DNA from: Watersipora subatra
Lineage: Eukaryota; Bryozoa; Gymnolaemata; Cheilostomatida; Watersiporidae
Length of the DNA: 64,000 bases
Assembly (NCBI RefSeq): GCF_963576615.1
Contig: NC_088711.1
Location: 40,172,621-40,236,620, forward strand
Direction: 5' to 3'
Within the stretch, counting starts at the first letter, position 1, and each line of letters starts with the position of its first letter. The notes beneath the pieces were generated by a model. It was not told where the DNA came from. It saw nothing but the letters and a program-made list of their open reading frames with translations, and ran no database searches. Shown piece by piece: positions 49,901 to 61,783 of this stretch. The position numbers and the translations under genes are program-made.

Positions 49901-52900
49901 CGCAGAGGTGAGCGAAGATTTTATCTATAACAAACATCTATCTATAACTCTGTAATATTTCAATGGAGAAAGTCAGCAAACAGTAAAAAAGATGAGACAA
50001 CTCCGAAACTATAAAGCAGGGTTAATGAAATGTGATTAAAATATTTTTGACTAAATACTAAGCTGTTTCACATTGAGATGAAAAAACAAATTAAGAAACA
50101 ATCAATTACTGTTAATAAAACGGATAAAGAAGAAAGCCATAGACACAAATTAATAGAATCATGTCTAAATACTGAGTAGTGGTCTCACTTCTCCAAACAG
50201 TTCTCGCTCCAAATTCTCGTCTGGAAGCGTAGTCTGGTCTGTTGCCTGCGCCTCATCATCGCTCACTTGGCTAACAAAGTCCTCATCAAACAGGGGCATG
50301 TCCAGGCGTACCTTACTCACAAAGGTCTGCAGTAGAAGATGTACAAGTAAGCTCTGTGGATCTTGTAAAATGGATTTAAACAAAATGCTCTTTAGGTATA
50401 ATGATTCATTATTTTGAAACATTTAATTATAAAGCTAAAATATTATTCATTATTATCATTATATGATTGTTATTACGCTCAAATCTAGTTAGGACATTTT
50501 TTGACCAGGGCTCAAAACTGCATCAAAGCTGAGTTACAACTACATAACTTTTATAGCGTAAAAAAGGTGTTAAGATTAACTATGCATAGTGCACTACTGG
50601 TTGTTCACCCATATCAGGAAAAAGATTATCTTCTGATGAGGTAGCTTTTGGTAGTTAATAAATATATGTATGGTGTACAGCGGTACATAGTACAGTGTGT
50701 ATAAAAAGCTGATACTATGTGATAAGGTGTATACATATGAAAGGAACGTTGATTAGAAACAATATGTAACACCTGAATCTAATCAAAGACTATGCCTTGA
50801 AAATGTTTGAAGTTGTCTGTCCGGTTGCCGAAATAGAAGATAACTCCAACCGACTTTAAGGAACTGTCTTCAACTCATTTTTTTTTTCATTTTTTTCTGA
50901 AGTGGTAAAAATGTTGGGTTATCTGTCTCTAATCAATAAAGCAATTTTCATCCCTCCTGCGCCTATTGCGAATTATTTGAGTCAAATTTTCTGACTAAAA
51001 TAGTTAAAAATGTTTGCATAGCTCTCACGTAAGCTCTTACTCTGTTGTGTTGTAAGTGCAAAATATGAGAAAATGTGATTACAAGCTCTTAAAAGCTCAA
51101 AAACCAAAAGCCGCCGTAGATTAGAATCTCTTTATTTCGATGACGTAGCCATGAAATTTGGTTATCGTCTCTTCACATATGTTCTCACGTGAATGGAAAG
51201 GCCAATACAAAGCTCAATATAAAACTTATCGTAGTACTAGTTTATCACAAACACTTTGGGTTTTACCGAACACCCCGTATCAAATATAGATGCTCGCTAC
51301 TTTACTTTTTTGTTTCTACCTGGTCTAATCGTCAAGTCGTAATCTGATCATATGACCCAACACTTCGCAAATAATTTCTGCAGCACTTTTCGATTATCAC
51401 AGGTGACCAACAGGCTCGTCATGATTATTAAACAATGATATGTACTCCTTTAAGCTAAGGCTAAAAAATTAAACGAATTTTTACGGTAAGTTATAAGATA
51501 TCGCTGCTAAAAGTGGCAGCATTACGATGACGATAAGAACGGACGCGTAAGAACAATAGAAATAGTTTTATTGAATGCGTGAAGTATATTTGTGAAAATA
51601 TTTCGACGAATGAGGTTGCAAGAAAGTGTAAACAGAAACCATCTCTCACAACTACATCACATTTGAGCCGTTTTGGAAAGGGAATCCAAACTACGGCGGT
51701 CTCGTGTGGCTGCGATTTTCTGTTCGCTTTTGAGCTTTTAAGAGCTTGTAATCACTTTTCCATATATTTTGTACCTACAACACAACAAGAGTAAGACATG
51801 GTGAATCTTTTCATATCAAATAATGGTAATGTGAATTTTGTTGCAAGTCAACCTTTAAATTTGTTCGAAGGCATTCGCATAAATTATAACAGGCTGCGAG
51901 GGTACCATTCGACATCCTAGAAATTCTCAGTGTTGATAGATCCAAATCAATAATACTCGGCTAAGCGACTCCGAATCGTTGATTCGTCAGTAGCGAGTGA
52001 TTCATCGGAAGTAGTCACCAGGGAGCAACTCCAAAATTATTCAAAGCATGGAAAGGCATTGATTGAACTGCGTGAATCGCTCATTCTCCTAGAATGATAT
52101 TTAACTCAAATGGTCATCAACCACCGACCTGCACAGCTTTCTTCTGGCAAAGTCTCTCAACCCGCTCAATAAGCTCATCGAAAGGCATCCTGGGAAAGAG
52201 TCGGTGACCCCAGTGCTCCATCACACCCATCATGGTTTTTAGATCACTGACCTCGTGACCTTTGCCTTTATACTTGACATTCTCAAATAGTTGTGGAAGT
52301 ATGCCGATCCCTCGCTTTCCAGTGAGTCTAAAACCAACTATAACTTTATAAAAACTTATTGTAAGACAAGCTGTCTGATAATATCATAAGATGAACCCTA
52401 AAACAAATAGCAGCGTACATGTAGGTACTCATCAAAGGGCAAACACTAAGGCACCAGAAAGTACACAATCGCACAACTTGTATCTATCCTGTAGTAAGAG
52501 ATAAATTAGTTGGCAATGAGTGGACAACTCCTTGGATTATAAATGACAAGCCTTTAATTTGTCAAGTTCCACATTTACATTTCGACTTGAGCGGCATTAA
52601 AAGATTTTTCCAAAATTGTAGAAATTGAGTATAATAATATTATAAAAGTTATAATATTAAAAATTTGTCAATTTTATCAAATTTGCTAATTATCAAATTT
52701 TCCCTAATTTCTGTGAAAAAGAATTTTCATAAATAATTACAGTCAAACCTCGACATATGATGTTGATGTTTTGATGATCGCTTCACAGGCCAAAGCTGTT
52801 TCACTGTTTTTTGTATTTCATTTAATTCAATCCAAAGCCCAAAAACAATGATAAATGCATGAAGCAATTATAAGTAAAGCTAAAACAAATGCCTAATATA

Positions 52901-55900
52901 AAACTATGGAAAAATCAAACGCAAAACTAATATATTACATTATTTTAAGCTAAATTTTCAAAGTAGGAATTAAAAAGAAAGTTTGTGTTGTAAATCTACC
53001 TTGAAGACATGAGAATCGAGGGGTTTAGGATTACGAAGATTATATATATATAAAATAGTGAAATGAGGGATAAAAAGGCATACTACACTGGAGTAGTTTA
53101 GAGTGATTTCATGTATATATCTGTTTTATTATTGACTGATGTCTGTCTGTCTGCTTTTTGGTCACAAAGCACAATAAATAAAATTATTCTGAGGCTTTGG
53201 AAGGTGTTCTACGTGGATGAATAACTCTAATAAGCTAAATGTAAGGAGTTCAAGCCTGGTAATCGGCAACATTTTAGTAGTATCATTAAATTCATGTACA
53301 GAATTTTGTGTTTGCGTACACTTAAGTTGGCACAATTACCACAACTGCTATTGTAACACTATAATATAAGACTTTGGTATATAAACACAACTGCTATTGT
53401 AACACTATAATATAAGACTTTGGTATATAAACACAACTGCTATTGTAACACTATAATATATAAGGCTTCGGTACATAAACACACTGCACCTTATCATCAC
53501 TCATTATTATATGAAAATTTATAGAAAATGTAAAAAATATTAATTAAAAACCCATGAGTAATTAAATTAACAGTTTAGGAGAGAAGGTTACGACGTTCAT
53601 ACTGTATATATCATATTTATAATGTGTGTCACCTTTATAGTTGATTATTTAGTCTCACGAGTTGTTCTTATTGGTTAAAAATGCCGTGGCACTCTGTAAC
53701 TAACATACAGTCAAACATGGATAACTCGAACTTCAAGGGACCGAGCAAAAGTGTTCGAATTATCAGAGCATTCAAGTTATCAGAGCACTGTCACAAGTCC
53801 ATATATTTACTTATTTATTAGTAGATACATGTACATATACAAACTATAATATAAATCAAAAGCACAAATGGCTTGTTTCAAATTAAATGCTTCTAATGTA
53901 AAGTTTAAAACGTTTTCATGAAAAAGTATAGAGATTTTTCTATCACTTGAGATTGGTTTGTTGTTTGAGGTGATGTTATTGCCAGGACGTTTTTCAGATT
54001 GACATTGGCAAAACTTGATCGTTGTTGAAATGCTCAAAAGAAAAGACATTTTTTTCTTTTGGGGTTTTACCCACGATCAATTTTGCCGTTTTTTCTTGAA
54101 GTTTATGCAGATTACCTTACTTTACCTGGGATTCGTTAAGAGCAACACTCCGAGGCAGTTCAATTAGAAGTTTTACGAGGTTTTACGGTACATTCTATAT
54201 CACTCACGCTTTTTGAATGGATACTTATTGAATGTACACACGTATTCTGTGTTTAGGTCAAACGATGAATAGTTTTTTGTAGCTCAGACAACGTATACGT
54301 TTAATTACAACATTTTTTAAGACGTTTTAAACATTCAACATTCCGACGTTGATTCAACACGGAATCAACGTCGGAAAACTATTCATCACGGGCTAGCCGA
54401 GTCACGCACTCAAGGATTTTCGCCACGCACATACAAAACAACATGCGATTTTTGTTTTGTATGTGCGTGGCGAAAATCCTTGCGCGCGTGACCCGGCTAG
54501 CCCGTGCTATTCATCGTATCGCAGTATAAATCAAATTTCACCAAACTTTTAGAAAAGTCGTTGACAAAAATATTTTGCCGATGGTGGTAATAACGACGCT
54601 TATGAATTACGAAAAGATGAAGTTTACCTCTATGGCTTTGAATAAAGTGATTTTCTAAAGCGAAAACAACCGTTTCGGTAGCTGTTGGGCAAAAAAACAG
54701 TTCGAATTAACAGTGTTGAGTTCGAGTTATCTATAGCAATTTATCATTATGTGGGAACGGACCAAAGGAAATGTTCGAATTAACCATGTGTTCGAGCTAT
54801 CCGTGGACGAGTTATCCATGTTTGACTGTATTTAGTAATGACCTATTGATCCTGAACATAGACGGGTTTATTGTTAGTACAATATAGAACTATAAACTAG
54901 AGGTGCAGTATATAAACTAAATATTGTACTAGAGGTAAAATATATAAACTATATATTGTACTAGAGGTAAAATATATAAACTATATATTGTACTAGAGGT
55001 AAAATATAAAACTTAAACTAGCAATACAAAAATATATTAATAATGAGTGAAAAAATGTGTTTAGTGTTACTTTACCTTAGAAACATGAGCAGAACTATAG
55101 AACTAACAATACCCAATGTGGGTAATAGAAAGGAGGACAAAAACAACTTACAATAGATATAGTTAAAGCTACTTAATTCTATGGATTTTATCGATTCCTC
55201 AATTTATTATAATGATTCTTTACTTTTTTGTCACTACAAAGTTAAAAAACTTCAAACGTCAAATGTTGGAAATGAGTTTGTATGTGGAGAAAAATATTAG
55301 GACAATTTTTATGAATGTCAAAAAATCTGTATGCAGAAGTGATCTGATTGCATATGCAAACCAGCCGTGAGCAAATATGCTAGATATAATATTAATTATC
55401 AAGAAATTACTAGTACATGTTCGGGGGGGGGGGGGGAATAAACTCTGTGTAGCCACAGATTTTCACTAGGTGTTCGATAAACTCAACATCTGCAAAAAAA
55501 TCAGAGAATTACACCAAATAGTAATAGCTGATTCACCTTTTAGGGTCGAGTTTAGGCTGCTCCTTCATTACCCGTTTCTTGGCAGCACCCGCTCCTAGCT
55601 GTCGCAGTTTCTCTGCCACTTGCTGACTTATGTTTCCTTCATCTGAAACCAAACAATTTTAGCATAAGGTTGTAAAAGAGAGAAACGATAGTGTATAATT
55701 ATGTTTTGGCCATGCTTCTCTATAAATATTTTAAAGGTTAACTGACAGCACAAACTTGTATTGCATAAACAGTAGTGGATAACATTAAATATTGGTGTTT
55801 GAATAACTAAAATAATTGTTTGTAAGTTCGACCAAATAACAAATTTATCAACATTTTCTAGTGATGAAAATTGACAGAAAGATCCTCGATCTTAGCGGGT

Positions 55901-57540
55901 TTTGACACGATAATCACATTTAAGTCAACATTTATTGTTTTTTAACTGGATTATTAAAAAATGTCTGTTAAAAAACCTTATTCATAAAAACAGAGCATGC
56001 GGTAATAAGTTTGAAACCAAAATTTTCAAGAATGGCTAATTTTACAGGCGATTCCTTAAATTTCCTATTTGTGAATGGAAGAACTTCTTGCTAGCACACT
56101 GCACCAGATGTACGCGGAAGCCACTTGGTGTAACTATATAACCATCACTCCAAAGCTAACGTGAAACGTATAAGTATGGCGCAGACTTTTTCGGTATTTA
56201 TGGAACCTACCTTGACAATGTGCTATGATTATCTGCTAAGTTGGGTAGCCAAAACAAGCAGAGCGGCAATGATGGAGAAAATGTAATAGAATGATGGCCA
56301 ACAGATGCCCTTTTGCCTCGCGTTCACTCACTGGCTAATCATCCGCATTGACATAAATGGCATTGACATTGCCTAAAATGACCAGCTAATGTCACAGCTT
56401 GGAGCCTGTATCACGAGTATTTGTGTTTCCAAATTTATTTTTTGGTCTTTAAATATTAAAATCATTTCTTGAAAAAACAAATTTCATGATTACACATTAT
56501 AAATGTATGATACATTATAAACGTGTTTGTTTGTTGGTTTGTTGTATGTCCAGTTATAACGATAAAATACGCACGCTTGCAGCTTTTGCTAACTTTAGGA
56601 ATAAAAGACTGCTTCGCCCTGTAATTGAACTCAAAAACAACAGTTCTGCAGACAGGCGTGCTATCCACTACACAGCTTACTTGCGATACTATGGAACAAC
56701 TAGCAAACTTGAATAAAAGTTTCTAGCTTTTCTAGCTCGAGTAAAAGCATGATTGTGTGAAAGATCATGACTTGTATAAAAATTATAAACTTGTACAATT
56801 ATTCCAAGCACTGGCAAGCTAGCTGAGTGGCTTAGTGGTAGTTTGCTTGGCTTCACAACCGTGCACCCGCAGAATGTATGGTTTCTATCCCAGTAAGGTG
56901 CAATTTTTTAATGCCCAGGCGGAAGGGCGAACACGGCTCTTAATATAGTAAAGATTTGAGTTAATTCAAGTAAAGTTACTCAAATTTATTGAGTAAATAG
57001 ATTTAGCTAATGGCAACTACATTACCTGCTAAAGTTTATGAACTGTTTAAAGCTTGAACAAATGTGTGGCATAAGAAGTAAGAAAGGTGTTTCATCAATC
57101 TGTTTCAGCTAAGCCTTGAGCTTTCAAACGCTTGAAATATGCATTGGCCAGACACACACTGTTATAAAAACACCTTCATCTCAAAGTTAGAATAGTAAAT
57201 GTTTTTACGACCTGTGCAACGCCAGGCATTCACCTAATCTTTACTATAATAAGGTCTGTGTCCATTCATAGCCACTCCTAGCGGTTTATAAAAAAGATGT
57301 ACAGGATTAGAACTCTTGACTTTCAACTTGGTCACCTGACACACCAACACCTTTAACACGTTTACTAGTTGTGGTACCACACCATATCACATACATACCA
57401 TTCTGTGAATTATTTCCTTCTCCGTCTACTCCATCCACAGCATCAGGATTAAGTTCCTGAACTGTTTCAAAGTCATTCAATTCTTGCCCAACGTCCCCGT
57501 CATCAAAAAGTTCATCCATGCCCAATCCGTAAGACTCCAT
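46938..57540 (-). CDS. TIPIN: TIMELESS-interacting protein (TIPIN/Swi3/Csm3 family)
   Basis: Seven exons in coding order, 57540-57399, 55642-55537, 52327-52129, 50326-50189, 49865-49722, 48563-48467 and 47080-46938, join in phase and give 322 residues (human 301). TIPIN binds Timeless and stabilises the replication fork and checkpoint signalling in the nucleus. The Swi3 domain spans exons 2-4, about residues 75-175: KEQPKLDPKRL; GIGILPQLFENVKYKGKGHE; SDLKTMMGVMEHWGHRLFPR; MPFDELIERVERLC; and VRLDMPLFDEDFVSQ, each matching human TIPIN. DLTEEQLEMIRAKQERAKA in exon 6 matches the human SLTEEQQQRIERNKQLALE helix. The N-terminus is acidic (GMDELFDDGDVGQ), and the tail is Ser/Thr/Asp-rich. The acceptor sits 7 bp before the ATG, so the 5' UTR begins in an exon further upstream. 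A piggyBac-type MITE lies at the start of intron 5. Confidence 0.95.
47215..47405. repeat. Dispersed repeat, partner of 42720-42905
   Basis: Carries the same ordered blocks as 42720-42905 (GGACATTCGCATGATGCGGAT and flanks). It lies in TIPIN intron 6 next to the last exon. Confidence 0.65.
48888..49706. mobile_element. piggyBac-type MITE in TIPIN intron 5
   Basis: Ends CCCTTTCGCAGGC and (inverted) CCCTTTTTCAGGC are flanked by TTAA at 48884-48887 and 49707-49710, the piggyBac signature. The interior carries minus-strand remnants with Ser/Glu/Asp-rich sequence (for example 49375-49199) like the acidic N-terminus of piggyBac transposases, but no catalytic domain. The TTAA lies only 11 bp inside the intron from the donor of the 49722-49865 exon. 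Confidence 0.8.
51036..51858. mobile_element. Long-terminal-inverted-repeat DNA element (copy 2)
   Basis: Same family as 5003-9340. CTTACTCTGTTGTGTTGTA at 51036 is inverted at about 51773-51797, and the right outer arm (GAATTTTGTTGCAAGTCAACC) reaches about 51858. The left outer arm is missing. The centre is reversed relative to copy 1. It lies in TIPIN intron 3, and no transposase is seen. Confidence 0.75.
53340..53485. repeat. 46-bp tandem repeat, three units
   Basis: CACAACTGCTATTGTAACAC plus TATAATATAAGACTTTGGTATATAAA is repeated three times in TIPIN intron 2. The third unit has small changes. Confidence 0.9.
53708..54829. mobile_element. Tc1/mariner (pogo-like) MITE with nested foldback
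   Basis: Ends CAGTCAAACATGGATAACTC and its inverse are flanked by TA (53706-53707, 54830-54831). Sub-terminal TTCGAATTA and TTCGAGTTAT blocks repeat inward. There is no transposase in the 1122 bp. It carries a hairpin at 54341-54376 and a nested 120-bp palindrome at 54387-54506. A lone related end (CAGTCAAACCTCGAC) occurs at about 52742. Confidence 0.85.
54387..54506. mobile_element. 120-bp palindromic foldback element, 8-bp target duplication
   Basis: Arms of about 55 bp are nearly perfect inverse copies (CACGGGCTAGCCGAGTCACG … GGCTAGCCCGTG) around a loop of about 10 bp. CTATTCAT flanks both ends (54379-54386, 54507-54514). The CA…TG ends and 8-bp duplication suggest hAT-type mobilisation. 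Confidence 0.88.
54899..55015. repeat. About 31-bp tandem repeat, four units
   Basis: Units of ATATTGTACTAGAGGTAAAA plus TATATAAACTAT, with the first and last units degenerate. It lies in TIPIN intron 2. Confidence 0.85.
56500..57250. repeat. Cluster of tRNA-headed repeats, both orientations
   Basis: 56500-56690 is minus-oriented (TCCAGTTATAACG block, then box-like TGTAATTGAACTC). 56815-56960 is plus-oriented (GTGGCTTAGTGGTAG, then GTTTCTATCCC). 57020-57250 is a minus-oriented body and core (TGTGCAACGCCAGGCATTCACC). All are degenerate and lie in TIPIN intron 1. Confidence 0.5.
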
Positions 57541-58251
57541 TTCTCAGCTGCAAATAAAAAGTAGCAATCAAAACATCCACTTCTTATTCATCCTTTGAAC
57601 TGATCAGCTTGTGATATACCAGTTTGAATAATTTTGACGAGCAGCAATAAAATACTATTTAGCGATACAAAAAGTTAAAGTAGATAAAAACCAAAGAAAC
57701 AATATTTAATTTTGTTTTTAATCTCAACAAACCATTTTGTTGAGATATATTCACTATTCACATTAAAATTTGCAAAAAAACATTCAGCGATTATATTGCA
57801 AACTCCCCTAATACGCATTAGCTGCAAAAAATTGGCCTAGATCAGTAAAAGCTCAAGAATGCCAACACCATATATCAAATCAGACTTTTCATAGCATATC
57901 GCATCCGTCTTGAAATGCAACAAATGTCTGGTCACAGAACAAATACAAGTAGAAATCTGATTTATTATAGAGAACTATAAGTCATGGTGTTCCGGCAGCA
58001 CTGATGGTCATCAAAGATTACAATCATTTGATTTTTTTCATGAACAGCCTGAAAATCTTGAAAGAGCGATTTGTTGTCAAGCTTCAGACTAGTAAAACTT
58101 GATACTCACTCGAAACATACAGGCAAAACACTAGTATCTGGTAACTTGATTTAATAAACAGTAAAAAGCTTTAAAGCAAATGATAAAATAAAAAACATTT
58201 CTATTTAAACTGAAGTTATCACCAATAGAATAATATAACAATAGGATATCT
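57541..58251. other. Upstream side of TIPIN coding exon 1
   Basis: Holds the acceptor (TTTGCAG, minus) at 57548-57554 for the first coding exon. No other exon is supported, so the true TIPIN transcription start must lie further upstream. Confidence 0.4.
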
Positions 58252-58632
58252 ATGGCGCCTAACAGCGCCTCGGGTTCCGTGTTCTCAACTTGAGTTGTTG
58301 AACTCGAGTTGCTGTTCAAAGAACTCGGCCTGGGTTTTTGATGAACTCGAGTTGTGTTACGCAAAACTAACCCGGGTTTGTAAAAAAAAATAAAGTGAGT
58401 AATTGAGATGTCTCATTTACAGAACTGCATTTGCTCATATTATATAAAATTTAATAATTGATTAATAATAATAATTTAGATATATATATACATATTTAAA
58501 TAATATATATTGGCGATATTTGTGCATATTTATTTATATAAAGAGACAAAAACAATTGTAAATGTAAAAAGCAAACTAAAAAACAATCTATGTGGGGGCC
58601 GGGCCACTTCTTTTTCAAATAAAAAAAGAGTT
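58252..58632. mobile_element. CTCGAG-rich palindromic element, truncated copy
   Basis: Starts ATGGCGCCTAACAGCGCCTC and follows the left half of 59730-60572, including AACTCGAGTT palindromes and the shared stretch ending CCGGGCCACTTCTTTTTCAAA. No right inverted end was found, so it is one-sided. Confidence 0.75.
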
Positions 58633-58779
58633 CTCTTTCTAAAAGCACTGATTTTTTCTTCAACAATAACCAGCTCACTAAAACTCGTTGAGGTTCTTAA
58701 TTAGCAACATTTTGAAAGTCAACTCTGTTCAGATGAGCACATATCTGATCAACACCCCTGCCTATCCTCAACTAAACAC

Positions 58780-58968
58780 ATGTTGTTTCTGTTGAAAAGA
58801 AAGAACATAATAGGTGGCCTGGAAAATAACATGACACCGGAAAATAACGAGACAACAGACAGTGAAGAAATTCAGAAATTTAAACGGCTCGTTGACCTTA
58901 ACCCGAATTTAGATTGCCTTGAAATATCTGCAGCAAAAATCAACAGTTACAAGCTTTCCAGAACATGA
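58780..58968 (+). other. Short unexplained open frame
   Basis: 62 codons, Asn/Glu/Lys-rich (…NNETTDSEEIQKFKRLVDL…), between the truncated palindromic element and the LINE. No splice partners or known motif were seen. It may be part of the LINE's 5' side or chance. Confidence 0.15.
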
Positions 58969-59329
58969 GGACTGTCGGCATCATATCAATACAGGACAAG
59001 AACTAAAAGAGATGGCTAATATTACAACCAAATATTCTTGTAAAACGCTAGAAGGCATTGTGTTTCACAACTAAAACAACACTAAATCAAGTGCTGAATA
59101 ACAGACATTGCAGCTTTCTAATTATTGTTTGTGATACCCATACTATTCATCATGAACTTGTTTGGGTTTTAAAACACTCATCTTTGCATAAATGCAGTCA
59201 TATTTTAAGTAAGCTAAGTAGACCTATTTGAAAATGCGCGTCATAAACTGCTTATATACAACATCTGGAACATTGATAAGGTAAATAATAGGCTACTATA
59301 GAAAAATGGATTCCGTAATTCAACTAAAA

Positions 59330-61010
59330 CCAAACTTAAGAGGTTGTGGTATAAATGGAGAAGTTGTATGATGTATCGGGTACTTTTGGAGTTCAATAAA
59401 CTCAACGCATGGTCACATCTTGTTTCTAATATATATTCATGGCTTACCTTGTTAGGTATTACGCGATGTTAGTTTATACTGATGATGCTTTGCTATATGC
59501 GGATCTCAACAAAAAAACAGATCAGCGCTCCTTCCAACTTGACTTAAGCTTTCTTTATGAGTAATCAGTGGAATGAAACGTGACCTTCAACAATGAAAAA
59601 TGTGAAGTAATAGCATTCTCCAGCAGTGATAAACTCGGCTCTAAATACTCACTGGAACTAGACTTTTAAAGAGAAAGAAAATTTTTAACAAGGATTGGCA
59701 ATGCGGACTGAGCACTTGTGAGCATAGCGATGGCGCCTTACAGTGCCTCGCGTTGTGTGTTCGCAACTCGAGTTGTAAAACTCGGCCTGGGTTTTTGATG
59801 AACTCGAGTTGTGTTATACGCAAAACTAACACGGGTTTGTAAAACAAGCAAAGTGAGTAATTGGGGTGTCTCATTTACAGAACATTTACAGAAATTTAAT
59901 AATAATAATTTAAATATATAGACACATTTAAATTATATATATTGGCGATATTTGCGCATATTCATTTCTATAAATATAACGAGACAAAAACAATTGTAGA
60001 ATGTAAAAAGCAAACTAAAAAACAATCTATGTGGGAGCCGGGCAACTTCTTTTTCAAATGAAAAAAGAGTTATCTCTCAAGAGCCTGACAAGAAACTGAA
60101 TGAACACCGAAAATGAACATAGAAATTATTTCAACGGCGTTTAATGATGCACACAAAAAATTCCATATAGCTAGAGAAAATGAAACGATGAGATGTTCTC
60201 AAGCCGAGTTGTTGAACTCGAGCTGCTGTTGAAAGAACTCGGCTTGGGTTTTAATGAACTCGAGTTGTACAACTCGAGTTGTACAACTCGTGTTATATTT
60301 ACACAACTCGAGTTTGCAACTCGAGTTACAAACTCGGCACACTATAATTCGCCATTAGCTCTAGTTTTACAGCACATACATACATAGTTTAATTTCTATT
60401 AGCTAACGGGTGCCTATTGATGTACCATTGTTAATATAACCAGATCTACGGTTATGCTACCGTAATACCGATATATTGCACCTAACTTTTACAAAGTCGC
60501 GTTGCGTGTTCACAACTCGAGTTGTACAACTCGAGTTGTGAACATGCAACACGAGGCACTGTAAGGCGCCATAGCATAGCATATTCCATTACTAGAGTCG
60601 CTATGACATCTAGACTTATGGTTTATACAAGTTGGCAAACTTTAACTGGAGCATACGCATTATGTATCATAGAGTAAGTTCAGAACTAGGTGGAGCACTT
60701 TATAAAAAACATCAAAAGATTTCGAACTTCACACTTTCAAGAAAGGAACAATTTTGAAATTCCTTGCTAGTAGAATACTATTAAATGCATATCAGCAGCA
60801 ACCTCTCTGATCTACTTATAACAAAACAGCAAACAGCCAAAAAAACACAGCTTCTGTTACCTTGGTCACACAAATAATAGCCGGCATCGATTTGGAACTT
60901 CCCTTAGCTCTGCCACAACAGTATCCTGGCTATCCTGTTCACATCTATAGAAGACCAGATGATCGGTTTACATAACTCTACAATTAGCATATCATCGACA
61001 TACTGATACA
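59330..61010 (+). mobile_element. LINE reverse-transcriptase remnant, split by a DNA element
   Basis: 59465-59620 encodes a reverse-transcriptase palm motif, YTDDALLYADL (canonical F/Y-A-D-D), followed by FNNEKCEVIAFS, as in Jockey/CR1/RTE-type LINEs. Stops interrupt the frame. After the insertion at 59730-60572 the similarity may resume to about 61010 (AGIDLELPLALPQQY near 60880), but this second part is weak. It is short, decayed and inactive, and the clade is not resolved. Confidence 0.5.
59730..60572. mobile_element. CTCGAG-rich palindromic DNA element, complete copy
   Basis: Inverted ends of about 48 bp, ATGGCGCCTTACAGTGCCTC…GTTC.CAACTCGAGTTGT, are read at 59730-59778 and inverted at 60525-60572. 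AGCATAGC occurs on both sides (59721-59728, 60573-60580), with one extra G on the left. Inside, the 10-mer AACTCGAGTT or close variants recur many times, some head to head (60250-60330). It has no coding capacity and interrupts the LINE remnant. An 8-bp duplication would fit hAT, but the ends are unusual. Confidence 0.85.
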
Positions 61011-61470
61011 CAGTTTAAATATCCTACCGGTCTCTAAGTCAAATAAGGCACTCTCGTATGTATGAGTGTGCTTTAACATCTCTGAAGTAAACTTTTAATT
61101 AAGATATCCTGGCTACTATCTCATTCACATGGAAGATTCCTTTTATCTCAATATAAGTCGAGTAAAGCGTAGATTTGTATAAAATAATTTATAGGCACAA
61201 TGCATTACGGGTGCTATACGTGTACCCTGTCAGCCAAGGAACGGTTACTTTGTCTTTGCACGTTGCACTGTATGAAGAAAGTCTACTCATATTAAGGTGA
61301 TCGTTTGTTTCGTAATATTGCTTTGCTACTTGTTTTAGATAATTTTTTCATACATATATATGCTAGCTTATATGCTGAAAACTGTTTCAGAACCCAATGA
61401 AATTTCAAAGGCATGATGAATCAAGAACGCATAAATAAATAAAACCGTAAAATAATGTATTATTTCTCAC
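61011..61470. other. Spacer, no gene seen
   Basis: I see no exon or repeat end. CpG becomes more frequent towards the divergent gene starts. Confidence 0.3.
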
Positions 61471-61645
61471 CATCTAAATTGCTACCTAAACGTAGTCCTA
61501 AATCATCAGCAAAGCGCGCGTTTAGCACGTGATCTAGAATTGGCCAATCCTGGAGAAAATACTCTAGACTTTCCGCAATAAAAACGTCATAGGCGACCAG
61601 GTTCATGACCTTTGATGCATGCCGGGAAGAAAACGACGTTCGCAA
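61471..61645 (-). CDS. Orphan first exon opposite the PHD gene
   Basis: ATG at 61645 (or 61609, MNLVAYDVFIAESLEYFLQD) opens 58 codons that end in phase 1 at a good donor, GATG|gtgaga. The sequence (LDHVLNARFADDLGLRL) looks like folded protein rather than noise. Splicing to the acceptor before the TIPIN ATG would put TIPIN out of frame, so it is either a separate gene, an upstream open frame in a TIPIN leader exon, or has a missing middle exon. I do not recognise the family. Confidence 0.35.
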
Positions 61646-61783
61646 TCATTGATGTTGTTGCACTAAACAAAATTCCGAAAAGAAAGTATTATTTGAATGA
61701 AATACTTTTAATATTCTTTGAAGGATCTTACATGTAGTGCCGCTGGCGCTTTCAAATGACATTTATACGCTGTTAAATCTCGC
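61646..61783. promoter_or_regulatory. Probable bidirectional promoter
   Basis: Only 138 bp separate the divergent start codons of the orphan exon (-) and the PHD gene (+). No TATA box is placed convincingly. This is inference from the geometry. Confidence 0.35.
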
